From assembly GCF_927798115.1 (NCBI RefSeq), contig NZ_CAKMMG010000002.1:454834-518833 (forward strand): DNA of 64,000 nt, given 5' to 3'. This document shows positions 42,574-51,379 of the stretch, one piece after another (the stretch's first letter is position 1; the number at the start of each line of letters is the position of its first letter). The notes under the pieces were generated by a model, which was not told where the DNA came from, ran no database searches, and was given only the letters and a program-made list of their open reading frames with translations. Position numbers and translations under genes: made by a program. This DNA is from Paenibacillus auburnensis. GTDB taxonomy: Bacteria; Bacillota; Bacilli; Paenibacillales; Paenibacillaceae.

Positions 42574-43104
42574 ATGTTTACTAAAAAATCCATGTATTTA
42601 CTGCCTGTGCTGGTTCTGCTGTTCCTTTCCCTCGTCACTACGGCAAGCACAGCAGGAACGCGTGCAGAAGCACAGGGCGGTGCAAAGATCGAACACCTTA
42701 CCGTGTACATTCATGCGCTTCAGCCGGCTGCTGACGGCAAGCTAACGCTAACAGCCGATCCTATTGAATGGTATGAAGGTGCCGATGCCGACCGCGTCTT
42801 TGCCGAGCGGGAGCCGGAAGCCGCTGCAGAAATCGGCGGGGCGCTGGATGATTACTATATCGTGAATGACAGCAATCAGCTGACTACTTATCAGGTAGCG
42901 GACAACGCCGCAGTGACCATGCAAATCTACGACCACACCGGCAAAATTGAGGATCTCGACATCAACTGGAACGAAAGCATTAGCTTACAGAAGTTCGCTG
43001 CAGAGTTCGCCAAAACCGGTGTATTCGATCTCAGCCAGTCGCCTTACCACCTGACGATTGAGAACGGCGAAATCACTTCAATTGTGCAGCAATATACTCC
43101 GTAA
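42574..43104 (+). CDS. Secreted hypothetical protein
   Basis: 176 residues. The signal peptide (MFTKKSMYLLPVLVLLFLSLVTTASTAG) has a likely cleavage after the TAS/STA region and no lipobox. The mature part has no motif I recognise. It alternates beta-like stretches (KIEHLTVYIHAL; KLTLTADPIEWYEGADADRVFAER) and ends HLTIENGEITSIVQQYTP. The pattern of small secreted proteins with YxxGxxAxxxF-type blocks occurs in Bacillales, but I cannot assign a role. AAGGGGGAAAACG precedes the ATG, and a strong terminator follows. It is divergent from the YhgE-like gene. Confidence 0.85.
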   Translation: MFTKKSMYLLPVLVLLFLSLVTTASTAGTRAEAQGGAKIEHLTVYIHALQPAADGKLTLTADPIEWYEGADADRVFAEREPEAAAEIGGALDDYYIVNDSNQLTTYQVADNAAVTMQIYDHTGKIEDLDINWNESISLQKFAAEFAKTGVFDLSQSPYHLTIENGEITSIVQQYTP

Positions 43105-43127
43105 ATTTAACCTTGCTAATCAGCGAA

Positions 43128-43185
43128 CAGGGGCTATCGCGTAGTAGAGTAATCTACTTACGCGATAGCCCCTGACTATTTTTTT
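43128..43185 (+). terminator. Terminator of the secreted-protein gene
   Basis: CAGGGGCTATCGCGTA and TACGCGATAGCCCCTG (16-bp arms, inner GTAGA/TCTAC stem) are followed by ACTATTTTTTT. Confidence 0.93.
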
Positions 43186-43224
43186 AGAAAAGTCTGAACC
43201 TAAGGTTTATGAAGTAAGCCCCCT

Positions 43225-44127
43225 TTACCCCTTAACCGAACCAATCATGACCCCTTTGTCAAAATATTTCTGGATGAACGGATACACAAGCAGAATCGGC
43301 AAGGTAGAGACAATGATCACTCCGTACTTCACCTGATCCGCATATTGCTGGGCATAACCGCCTGCCGACCCGCCTGCTCCCGCACCCTGCGAGAACACCT
43401 GGTTGGAGAGCAAAATATCCCGGAGCACGATCTGCAGCGGCTGCAGGTCATTGCTGCGGATATAGATCAGTCCGGTGAAGAAGTCATTCCAGTGGGCCAC
43501 CAGATAATACAGGCCGATTACGGAGACCACCGCTTTGGATAGCGGCAGAGCGACTTTCATGAAGAACTTGAAGTGGCTGCACCCGTCCATCGATGCCGCT
43601 TCGAACAACTCTTTTGGCAGCGAGCTCTCAAAGAATGACCGTGCGATAATCAGATTGTAGACATTGACACAGAACGGGAATATAAACACCCACATGGTGT
43701 TGGTCATATGGAGATCCTTCATCAGCAGATACGTCGGAATTAGCCCGCCATTGAAGAACAGTGTGATCACAAAAGTCAGCATCAGAAAGCGCCGGGCCCG
43801 GAATTCCTGCCGTGACAGCACATAAGCTGCAGGCAGAGTGAACAGCAGATTGACGGCCGTGCCGAGCACCGTATACAGAACTGTATTGCCGTAGCCGGTC
43901 CAGATCCGCGAATCCTTGAAGATTTCGTTATAACCGAAGAAGCTGATATTTTTCGGAAAAATCGTCACCTGGCCGGTCGATACGAGCGTGGAGTCACTTA
44001 TCGAGGCAATGATGACAAAATACAGCGGGTAGACGATGCTTAAAAAGATCAGCAGGCATAAAAGGTAGACTGCCCCGTCAAAGAGGATGTCAGTTATATT
44101 CTTGTCTTTTTTATGAATGAGCTGCAT
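43225..44127 (-). CDS. ABC transporter permease, LplC/YtcP type
   Basis: 300 residues with six membrane helices. The EAA loop is ELFEAASMDGCSHFKFFMKVALPLSKAV, and the C-terminus is YFDKGVMIGSVKG, the hallmark of the LplC/YtcP subfamily. The ribosome site is GGAGGAACC. It is the third gene of an lplABC-like operon (46852, 45123, 44127). These systems import complex polysaccharide fragments. No ATPase is adjacent. Confidence 0.93.
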   Translation of the reverse strand: MQLIHKKDKNITDILFDGAVYLLCLLIFLSIVYPLYFVIIASISDSTLVSTGQVTIFPKNISFFGYNEIFKDSRIWTGYGNTVLYTVLGTAVNLLFTLPAAYVLSRQEFRARRFLMLTFVITLFFNGGLIPTYLLMKDLHMTNTMWVFIFPFCVNVYNLIIARSFFESSLPKELFEAASMDGCSHFKFFMKVALPLSKAVVSVIGLYYLVAHWNDFFTGLIYIRSNDLQPLQIVLRDILLSNQVFSQGAGAGGSAGGYAQQYADQVKYGVIIVSTLPILLVYPFIQKYFDKGVMIGSVKG

Positions 44128-44157
44128 GGTTCCTCCACTCCTTCCGGAATTTCTCCC

Positions 44158-45123
44158 TTACCACAGGCTGATATCGGATGATTTGCGGGCAATCATATTC
44201 ATCGCATACAGGAAAATAAAGTTGATCACCGTATTAAACAGCCCGATCGCTGCAGAATAGCTGAACTGATTGCTGATAATCCCGATCTTGTAGACGTAAG
44301 TAGCAATAACCTCCGATACCGGCAGGTTGAGGGCATTCTGCATCAGGAATACTTTTTCAAACCCTGTACTAAGCACACTCCCCATACTGAGCACGAAAAG
44401 GATGATGATTGTCGGGATCAGCGCCGGAATGTCGACATGCTTAATCGTTTGCCAGCGGCTGGCCCCGTCGATTTTGGAGGAATCATAGAGTTGCGGGTCC
44501 ACCGTGGACAGCGCAGCCAGATAGATAATACTGTTCCAGCCGCAATGCTGCCAGATCTCGGACAACACATAGACCGGCACGAAGGTTTTGGTTGAGCCCA
44601 GCAGATTGACATCACCGAGGCCAACCGATGTCAGGAGATGCCCGATCACACCCGAATTGGGAGACAGGAGTACATTGAGCAGTCCGACCATAACGACGAT
44701 GGAGATGAAATGGGGCAGATAGACCGTTGTCTGCAGCGTCTTCTTCGCCCGTTTCCAGCGGACCTGGTTAATCAGGAGCGCCAGGATAATCGGAGCCGGA
44801 AAGCTTAAAATCACCGTAGCCAGACTGATGGCAATCGTATTCTTCATCAAATCCATAAACTGATAGCTCTCAAAAAACTGCCGGAAATAAAACAGCCCCC
44901 GCCAGGCGCCGCCGGTCAGCCCTTTGCTGAAATCATAGTCGCGGAAGGCCAGCTGGATGCCGTACATCGGGATATAGTTAAAGATAAAGATGACGACAAT
45001 GGCCGGAAAAATCATAATCCACAGCTGAACATCCCGCCGGAAGGTATTGATGACAGTAGGCTTCTTGTGGGCTCTAAGCTGAACCGGGCTCTCATGCAGA
45101 TTCTTTGAAATCACTGGAATCAT
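44158..45123 (-). CDS. ABC transporter permease, LplB type
   Basis: 321 residues from the ATG at 45123, which lies only 2 bp after TAGGAG. An in-frame GTG at 45171 with GGGGGAAG upstream is an alternative, so the start is uncertain. Six membrane helices are present; IFNYIPMYGIQLAFRDYDFSKGL is a subfamily block, and the EAA loop is YDSSKIDGASRWQTIKHVDIPALIPT. It follows the lipoprotein gene and precedes LplC. Confidence 0.92.
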   Translation of the reverse strand: MIPVISKNLHESPVQLRAHKKPTVINTFRRDVQLWIMIFPAIVVIFIFNYIPMYGIQLAFRDYDFSKGLTGGAWRGLFYFRQFFESYQFMDLMKNTIAISLATVILSFPAPIILALLINQVRWKRAKKTLQTTVYLPHFISIVVMVGLLNVLLSPNSGVIGHLLTSVGLGDVNLLGSTKTFVPVYVLSEIWQHCGWNSIIYLAALSTVDPQLYDSSKIDGASRWQTIKHVDIPALIPTIIILFVLSMGSVLSTGFEKVFLMQNALNLPVSEVIATYVYKIGIISNQFSYSAAIGLFNTVINFIFLYAMNMIARKSSDISLW

Positions 45124-45220
45124 CACTCCTATTAAGGAGCCGGAGCAAGCGCGCCCTCTGCTTGGCAGCACCGCTTCCCCCGGACTCAGTTTCTCTTATG
45201 GATTTCGCTTATTGCCGCTC

Positions 45221-46852
45221 TTATTGATTTTTCTTATAGTCGTCGTAGTATTTCTGAATGATCTCAATATTTTTGGAAACGCCGGTTTTTTCGATGTTCT
45301 TCACATACTCATCCCACTCGGAATCAATCCCCCCCTTAGTGATCCATTGCGACCATTTGGAGAGCGCCAGGGACATCATGCTGGTATTGTTAAGGCTCAT
45401 GGTGTTGTTGTCCGCCGCACTGTATTTGATGAACATGCTTGGCAGTACGTCTTTATCCTTATCGATGGAATCCAGCGCTGCTTTCAGCGGCTCGGTCTGT
45501 TTGCCCACCGACTGCATATCCGTTCCCAGGGTCAGCTTGAGGGAGTCAGCAATGTACATTGCACCGTTGTCCGCCCAGGAGGACGTCCATTTCCAGGTAC
45601 CCGGGTCCATGGCCGGATCTGCAGGAGGCAGGATGCTGTAGGAACCATCACCATTGTCGCCAATATTAGTGCCCAGGGAACCGAACAGCACCTGCATGCT
45701 CACTTCCTGATCATACAGCTCATTGATGAATTTCATCGCAGCTTCCTTATGTTTGGAGGCGGCTGACATCTGCACCGCATTCACGCCGTAGTTCAGGGAG
45801 TTATAATCGTAACTCCAGGAGTTCTGCACGTTGGAATCTGCGGTTACCTTCAGCGGTGCCATCGACGTATACTGCGGAGCCAGGGCGTTACCTACGCGGT
45901 CCGTAACCTCCCAGCCCCAGGTGAAGCCGACTGCTGCAGTCTCGCCGTTGCCGCGGGCAACCGATTGAAATTTGGTGTAATCCTGGGTGAACACTTCCGG
46001 GTTGATCAGGCCGGCGCTGTAAGCTTTGTTCAGGAACTCTACCAGCTTCTTATAACGTTCATCCGTAAAGAAGTTCTTCACTTGGCCGTCCTCAACGAAA
46101 TAGCCGAGCCCGCTGTTGTCGGTAAGTGTAATACCTTCACTGCCCAGCAGTACTGTCGGCATGAAAGCTCCAAAGGCTACGGTTCCAGTCGGTGCAAAAT
46201 CCATCGGGATCTCATCGTTCGGATCACCGTTTCCGTTGGCATCCTGGTCTTTAAACGCTTTCAACACGTCATAAAGCTCATCCCAGGTGGTAGGCACCTG
46301 AAGTCCCAGTTTATCCAGCCACTGCTGGTTGATGAATTGTCTAGTGGTCGTTTCCGGCCAGAAGCGCTGATATTTCGGCAGACCGTAGATTTTGCCGTCC
46401 AGCTGGGTGGCGATCACCTTGGTTTCCGGCTTGGCATCGAACATGGCCTGCACGTTAGGGCCGTATTCCTTGATCAGCTCGGTCATATCCTGGAACAGTC
46501 CCGGGAACTGCGAGAAGTCGGCATCGGTAATGGAATTAACCCCTACGATGAGATCCGGGATATCGCCGCTGGCCAGCAGCGTGCCTTTCTTCTGATCCCA
46601 GTCTGCCGTGACCTCCTGCCATTCGATCTCCACACCGGCGCGTTCTTCCGCTTCCTGCAGCCATTTCATTTTGGCAAATTCCTGAGTGAGCGGATGCTTG
46701 GTCATAATGGCCGTGAGCTTAACCTTTTTGCCTGTATTTCCGCTGTCAGCAGTCCCTGCATTTGTCTCAGTATTATTGTTGCCTCCCGAACATCCTGATA
46801 TTGTTGCTGCGCTGAATACGAGTACGAACAGACCCACCAGAAATTTTTTCAA
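45221..46852 (-). CDS. Extracellular solute-binding lipoprotein, LplA type
   Basis: 543 residues. It starts with TTG (AGGGAGGAAAAACA upstream). The lipoprotein signal is MKKFLVGLFVLVFSAATISGC (lipobox ISGC). The long LplA-type binding fold has characteristic text such as GKIYGLPKYQRFWPETTTRQFINQQWLDKLGLQVPTT followed by WDELYDVLKAFKDQDANGNGDPNDEIPM. It heads the lplABC-like operon, with a cre site and predicted promoter upstream. The ligand is unknown, probably an oligosaccharide. Confidence 0.94.
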   Translation of the reverse strand: MKKFLVGLFVLVFSAATISGCSGGNNNTETNAGTADSGNTGKKVKLTAIMTKHPLTQEFAKMKWLQEAEERAGVEIEWQEVTADWDQKKGTLLASGDIPDLIVGVNSITDADFSQFPGLFQDMTELIKEYGPNVQAMFDAKPETKVIATQLDGKIYGLPKYQRFWPETTTRQFINQQWLDKLGLQVPTTWDELYDVLKAFKDQDANGNGDPNDEIPMDFAPTGTVAFGAFMPTVLLGSEGITLTDNSGLGYFVEDGQVKNFFTDERYKKLVEFLNKAYSAGLINPEVFTQDYTKFQSVARGNGETAAVGFTWGWEVTDRVGNALAPQYTSMAPLKVTADSNVQNSWSYDYNSLNYGVNAVQMSAASKHKEAAMKFINELYDQEVSMQVLFGSLGTNIGDNGDGSYSILPPADPAMDPGTWKWTSSWADNGAMYIADSLKLTLGTDMQSVGKQTEPLKAALDSIDKDKDVLPSMFIKYSAADNNTMSLNNTSMMSLALSKWSQWITKGGIDSEWDEYVKNIEKTGVSKNIEIIQKYYDDYKKNQ

Positions 46853-47008
46853 TGTTTTTCCTCCCTTTTTCTATACGCGCCTGTGTCTATGGTAAATAAT
46901 GATAACCTTCATGATTTTCTAAAATAAGCAAATAAACTTTGAAAATTTCCGAATCTTTTCATAAAGCTTTCACTATTGAAATGCCTAAATAACCGCAGGA
47001 TCCTTAAA

Positions 47009-47022
47009 TGTATCCGCTTACA
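47009..47022 (-). promoter_or_regulatory. cre (CcpA) site of the lplABC-like operon
   Basis: The minus-strand TGTAAGCGGATACA, preceded by T, matches WTGNAANCGNWNNCW at every defined position. It lies 13 bp downstream of the predicted -10, in a position to repress. Confidence 0.65.
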
Positions 47023-47035
47023 ATTAATTCTTAAA

Positions 47036-47064
47036 AAAATATCCGTCTGCCGGCACAGTAACAA
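47036..47064 (-). promoter_or_regulatory. Possible promoter of the lplABC-like operon
   Basis: Minus-strand TTGTTA (47064-47059) and TATTTT (47041-47036) are 17 bp apart. This is the same -10 sequence and spacing as in the two arabinan promoters at 60205 and 63946. The untranslated leader would be about 180 bp. Confidence 0.35.
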
Positions 47065-47306
47065 GTATTTCGACCCCGCTCTTTTGTCCTCCGCCTCCCT
47101 CTTTAGGAAAAATTTGAAGTACCTTTTCTATCTACAGCTTATACTTAAATTAAATTTGAGCAAATAGCCTAATGTTCGAATATGTGTAAAAAGGTTAGCA
47201 GTGATCTAAACTTTTTTCTATCGTAAGCGCTTTACTTCAAATGTTTTTTCCTTAATAATAGGAGTAGCCAGAAGTGTATTAAAGTCAGAAAAAAGGGGAC
47301 ATGCGT

Positions 47307-48161
47307 ATGATTGCTTTTGAGCTGATCGTTGATACGCCGGTCGATTTGGAGATCACAGGCAAATTCGTAGCCCCGTCTTCCGATTGGATTCACTTGAGCC
47401 GGATTCTGCAGGATTATGAGCTGATCGTCATGACCGAAGGCGTGCTTTACCTGGCGGGTGACAAAACGCATTTTACCGTCTCCAAGGGCGAGTATCTGCT
47501 GCTCCCTCCCTACACCAAGCAATATGGATATCAATCTTCGAATTGCAGTTTTTACTGGCTCCATTTCAAATCCCCGGACGGAATCAAAATTACCGATATC
47601 AATGGCCACACGCAGAACAGGGAAGACAACAAGCTGCTGCTGCCGCAATATGGAAGCCTGAAAAGCCTGGAGAAGATCATTGTCATGATGAAGCAGCTGC
47701 AGGATTCGGTCAGGGGCTATAACCAGAAAACACTGAACAATTATATGGCGACAGTCATTCTGTGCGAGCTGTACAACCAGGTGTTCCAGAGCGAACATAA
47801 CCCGGTCAAGAAAACGAAACAGGAGCAGCTCTATAACGATATTGTGGACTACATTAAATGGAGCCGCAGCGAGCATATCAAGGTGTCGCAGATCGCTGCT
47901 TATTTCGGCTATAACGAGAAGTATCTATCCCATCTGTTCACCACGATCTCCGGGATCTCGCTCAAGCAGTACATTCTCCAGCAGAAGATGGAGCTGGCGA
48001 AGTTCCTGCTGTCCGACACCAACCAGAATGTCAGCGAGGTCTCGCTGCAGCTTGGCTATAAGGACTGCCATAATTTCATGAAATCATTCAAAAAAATCGT
48101 CGGCCTGACGCCCACCGACTTCCGCAACGCTTACGCCAAGCGGCTGCTGTTCTATGAGTAA
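47307..48161 (+). CDS. AraC-family transcriptional regulator
   Basis: 284 residues from the ATG at 47307 (AAAGGGG 8 bp upstream; an ATG six bases earlier is too close). The N-terminal cupin-like domain is LIVMTEGVLYLAGDKTHFTVSKGEYLLLPPYTKQYGYQ. The C-terminal tandem helix-turn-helix is at about 185-280 (IKVSQIAAYFGYNEKYLSHLFTTISGISLKQYI; VSEVSLQLGYKDCHNFMKSFKKIVGLTPTDFR). It is divergent from the lplABC-like operon and probably activates it. A terminator follows. Confidence 0.93.
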   Translation: MIAFELIVDTPVDLEITGKFVAPSSDWIHLSRILQDYELIVMTEGVLYLAGDKTHFTVSKGEYLLLPPYTKQYGYQSSNCSFYWLHFKSPDGIKITDINGHTQNREDNKLLLPQYGSLKSLEKIIVMMKQLQDSVRGYNQKTLNNYMATVILCELYNQVFQSEHNPVKKTKQEQLYNDIVDYIKWSRSEHIKVSQIAAYFGYNEKYLSHLFTTISGISLKQYILQQKMELAKFLLSDTNQNVSEVSLQLGYKDCHNFMKSFKKIVGLTPTDFRNAYAKRLLFYE

Positions 48162-48181
48162 GGAGCAAACTGCTGCAACCA

Positions 48182-48232
48182 AAAAATGTCCCGGCCGCCT
48201 CTTCAAGGGTAGCAGGGACATTTTAATTTTTT
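48182..48232. terminator. Terminator after the AraC gene
   Basis: AAAATGTCCC and GGGACATTTT arms are followed on the plus strand by AATTTTTT, with A run on the other side. It can also serve the convergent SRAP gene. Confidence 0.85.
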
Positions 48233-48254
48233 ACCTCTTCATGATTTGGGCTGT

Positions 48255-48935
48255 TCAATATAAGCGTTTTACAAGCGGCCGCTTCAGATCCATCTCCCGG
48301 ATGCATTCATCGGTGTCATGCTCATCATTATCAATCAATGGCGTCACCGCATACGCATGCATCTCTTCAGTCACATGGGGACGCAGAATCGGATCGAGGG
48401 CATCCAGATCGTTTGTATTCTCGTCGAGCCACCGGGCCATGTTCTCCCGGGATAGAATCGCCGGCATCCGGCTCTCAAATTCCCCAATGAGCGGGTTGGC
48501 ATCCGTCATGACCAGGGTACAAGTGCGGAGCGGTTCCCCGCGTGTATCCCGCCAAATTTCGTACAGACCGGCCACCCCGAACATGCTGCCGTTCTTCATG
48601 ACCACCCGCACCGGATATTCTTTCTTGCCTTCTTTTTTCCAATAGTAAAACCCATTGCACGGGATCACACACCGCTGCTTGTCCACCATTTTGCGGTAGC
48701 TCGAATTCTGATGCACGTTCCTGAGGTCCGCATTGATTGCGTCTTTCCCCCAGTAGGGAATGAAGCCCCAGCGGAATTCATCAAGTATCCGCACCCCGTT
48801 CTGCTGTAGCACGACTGGCGTATGCTGCGTGGGACTAATGTTATAGCGGTTTTTATAGTAGTACATCACACGATCGATCTGAAAATGCTCCTGAACCTCC
48901 GGCAGCTCCGCAGCCATAGAAAAACGTTGACACAT
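48255..48935 (-). CDS. Divergent SOS response-associated peptidase (SRAP/YedK) family protein
   Basis: 226 residues. SRAP proteins crosslink their Cys2 to abasic sites in single-stranded DNA. Cys2 is present (MCQRF), as are the usual RWGFIPYW block (55-62), N68 and the RCVIPCNGFYYWK block. Compared with YedK/HMCES as I remember them, two active-site residues are changed. The Glu of GFYEW is Tyr98 here, and the His of the HxRMP block is Glu154 (FESRMPAIL). So crosslinking may survive while the protease-like release or crosslink stabilisation differs. The ribosome site GGGGAGG is rather far from the ATG. No SOS box was identified upstream. Confidence 0.88.
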   Translation of the reverse strand: MCQRFSMAAELPEVQEHFQIDRVMYYYKNRYNISPTQHTPVVLQQNGVRILDEFRWGFIPYWGKDAINADLRNVHQNSSYRKMVDKQRCVIPCNGFYYWKKEGKKEYPVRVVMKNGSMFGVAGLYEIWRDTRGEPLRTCTLVMTDANPLIGEFESRMPAILSRENMARWLDENTNDLDALDPILRPHVTEEMHAYAVTPLIDNDEHDTDECIREMDLKRPLVKRLY

Positions 48936-49022
48936 GAAGCATCAGCCTCCCCTTTTCACCTAGTGTTTGTATGGGGAGGGAAATTATTCATGAATAACGA
49001 TGTCGGCAGCAAAAATCATTTT

Positions 49023-51131
49023 CTATCCAAATTTAACAGCTTCCATCATGCTCTCGTAAATATCGTTGGACCCGGAACCCTTGTAGACCATCAACAGCTT
49101 TTCGTCTAAGGCAGACAGGGAAGGGCTGTGGTCAGACGCCGGAGATATATCCGATATATCTGAAAGTTTTATGTCCCCCCTCCACCCGCTGCCGTCAAAG
49201 ACGGCTTGATAAATATCGCTGGAATTGGCTCCTTTGTAGACCAAGTACAGGTTATCGCTGAAAGAAGTCAAGGCTGGACAGCTGTCCGATTGTGGAGAAA
49301 TACCAGAGATGGAGGATATACTCACATTCCCGATCCATTCGCTACCATCGAAAACAGCCTGGCACAGGTCGTTAGAATGCGCTCCCTTATAAATCATGTA
49401 CAGTTTATCTCCGAATACCGCCAAAGCTGGTGTACAGGTAGATTCTGGAGTAATTCTTGAAATCGAAGAAATTTTTACATTACCAGCCCACTGATTACCG
49501 TCAAAAACAGCTTGGCATAGATCGTTAGAATGTGCTCCTTTAAAAACCATATATAGCTTGTCTCTGAAAGTGACTAAGGCCGGGCTAACGTTCGAATTCG
49601 GGGAGATGCCAGAGAACGAGGAGATTTTGACGTTTCCGGTCCACTGGCTACCGTCAAAAACAGCTTGGCATAAATCGTTAGAATGTGCTCCTTTAAAAAC
49701 CATATATAGTTTATCTCCGAATACGGCTAAAGCAGGGCTTACACCTGACTCCGGAGAAATGCCTGAGATGGAGGAAACTTTGACATTTCCGGTCCACTGG
49801 CTACCATTGTATACGGCTTGGCAAAGGTCATTGGAATGCGCTCCCTTATACACCATGTACATTTGATTGTTATAAGATGCTAAGGCTGGTGACAAATTGG
49901 ACTCCGGAGAAATCCCAGAAATTGCGGATATACGCTCGTTTCCATGCCACTTGTAGTACTTGTTCAGGCTGAGGTTGATGGCAAAATGGACGATGTCTGT
50001 CGTTTCGTAATAATCCAGGTAGATAAAAGAGATCGGATTGTTTCCTTGAAAAGAAGCTAAAAAATGGTTTACCATTAGTTTTTCGATATCCGAGTCGACT
50101 TTCCAGCTCAACATTTTCAAAGTCTTCCAGTCCAGCGTAGCATTATAGATTGCAAGACCAGCGGCAACGCCCTCCAAGGCCGTTCCCACTGAGAATGTGA
50201 TCGGGTTAAGTAGTAAACCGGCAGCAAGTTTGGCAATGGCGGATGCAAGACTGGAAATGATAATGTGCATTACGTCCGATTCACTTGGTGTCAATGTCAT
50301 ATAGAGCGCGAACGGCTTGTCACGGTATGCATTTTGGAGGTTGGAGTACTGTTCGTTTAACATGTTGTCTAATTTATCAGTATCGGTGTAATAACCGTAA
50401 AGCGTATTATTATTTTTATTGTTATCAGGAGGACTGTAGGTTTTAGGCCAGAACACAGGATCTTTCGATTTATCATTCACCAGGATAACCCTCGATTTTG
50501 CGATACCGGATTGATTAATAATTTCGGTGTAGGTATTATCGAACGGATCATTTATGATCCGGTTCGAAAGATCGAGCTTTCTTGTATAGGCGTAGTCTCC
50601 TAATGTCTGCTTGACCAAGTTCGAAAAATCGGTATACTGCTTATCCTCAAAGCATTTGAAATGTCCCATTGTCACGAAGATAATCTCTCCGGACGTAGAT
50701 TGTAAAAAGGCCAAGATATCATTCAGGATGTCGGTTATTCTGGTGCCCATAAGCCCATGATAGGTATAAAATTGTTTATCGCCGGCATTGTAATATACTC
50801 TCAGATCCAAACTTCGGATCCCTTCAGACAATTGCTGTCCAATACTTCGGGTAGTAGCGGTGGATACCCCCTTGATCGCTGGAACGATAGCATCCTGTAC
50901 CCAAGCGAAGGGGTTAATGATTTTCCCGATTCCCGGTATTCTATCCATATCTTTTGCTATTTTCTGGACAATGTCGAGTGCTTTTTTCAGGTCGGGGTTC
51001 GGATCAGGGGTTAATGTATCGCTCAAATTATAGGTACCGGAATCATGCGATGCAGGCAGACAAATATTTCGAAGTTTACGATTGTGAATTCCCTCTGTAA
51101 CATACATCCAATTCTTGTAGTCCAATATCAT
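49023..51131 (-). CDS. Phosphatidylinositol phospholipase C-like enzyme fused to six 51-residue repeats
   Basis: About 702 residues. The PLC-like X domain occupies about 1-180: LPASHDSGTY (catalytic-type H29, D30), GIRSLDLRVYY and YTYHGLMGT (H125). The middle region (about 180-395) has a hydrophobic helix pair (SSLASAIAKLAAGLLLNP...GTALEGVAAGLAIY). Residues about 397-702 are six repeats of about 51 residues of the form ISSISGISPxSxxSPALxxFxDKLYMVxKGAHSNDLCQAVFDG, which suggests a six-bladed beta-propeller of the fungal-lectin kind. There is no signal peptide. The start is unclear: GGAGGG abuts the ATG at 51131, so the TTG at 51125 may be used. It is a single gene with more AT-rich DNA than its neighbours, suggesting transfer. 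Confidence 0.85.
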   Translation of the reverse strand: MILDYKNWMYVTEGIHNRKLRNICLPASHDSGTYNLSDTLTPDPNPDLKKALDIVQKIAKDMDRIPGIGKIINPFAWVQDAIVPAIKGVSTATTRSIGQQLSEGIRSLDLRVYYNAGDKQFYTYHGLMGTRITDILNDILAFLQSTSGEIIFVTMGHFKCFEDKQYTDFSNLVKQTLGDYAYTRKLDLSNRIINDPFDNTYTEIINQSGIAKSRVILVNDKSKDPVFWPKTYSPPDNNKNNNTLYGYYTDTDKLDNMLNEQYSNLQNAYRDKPFALYMTLTPSESDVMHIIISSLASAIAKLAAGLLLNPITFSVGTALEGVAAGLAIYNATLDWKTLKMLSWKVDSDIEKLMVNHFLASFQGNNPISFIYLDYYETTDIVHFAINLSLNKYYKWHGNERISAISGISPESNLSPALASYNNQMYMVYKGAHSNDLCQAVYNGSQWTGNVKVSSISGISPESGVSPALAVFGDKLYMVFKGAHSNDLCQAVFDGSQWTGNVKISSFSGISPNSNVSPALVTFRDKLYMVFKGAHSNDLCQAVFDGNQWAGNVKISSISRITPESTCTPALAVFGDKLYMIYKGAHSNDLCQAVFDGSEWIGNVSISSISGISPQSDSCPALTSFSDNLYLVYKGANSSDIYQAVFDGSGWRGDIKLSDISDISPASDHSPSLSALDEKLLMVYKGSGSNDIYESMMEAVKFG

Positions 51132-51299
51132 CCCTCCATTTTATTAAATATTTATTATAGACAATTCCAATATTAACCTATTATGTTGTCTTTAAAGTTA
51201 AAATTTTTAGAGAATAACTTAATTATATTATTTGGGATGGCGGTGTAATCCAGTGGGAATACCTCAACATAATTTCATCGACGAAATCCAACTAATTAT

Positions 51300-51348
51300 A
51301 ACAAAACAGCGGCAGCCAAGGACTTCCTAGTCCATGACTGCCGCTGTT
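51300..51348 (-). terminator. Terminator of the arabinan operon
   Basis: Minus-strand ACAGCGGCAG and CTGCCGCTGT, with an inner GGACTAGGAAGTCC stem, are followed by TTTGTTATAA. It lies 32 bp after the GH43 stop at 51380. Confidence 0.85.
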
Positions 51349-51379
51349 CCTGAATACATTAGTCCTGTTTTCCTAAAAC

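Larger units (their letters stand above)
46853..47306. other. Divergent control region, lplA and AraC genes
   Basis: A 454-bp AT-rich gap with no supported gene. It holds a perfect cre match at 47009-47022, a weak minus-strand promoter at 47036-47064, and GTAAGCGCTTTAC (47223-47235), an imperfect palindrome like a LacI-family half-site pair, about 70 bp before the AraC start. The remainder shows nothing I can name. Confidence 0.5.

Noticed and set aside
47223..47235. GTAAGCGCTTTAC as a cre site
   Set aside because: It looks like a LacI-family operator, but it does not fit the cre consensus on either strand and the palindrome has a mismatch.
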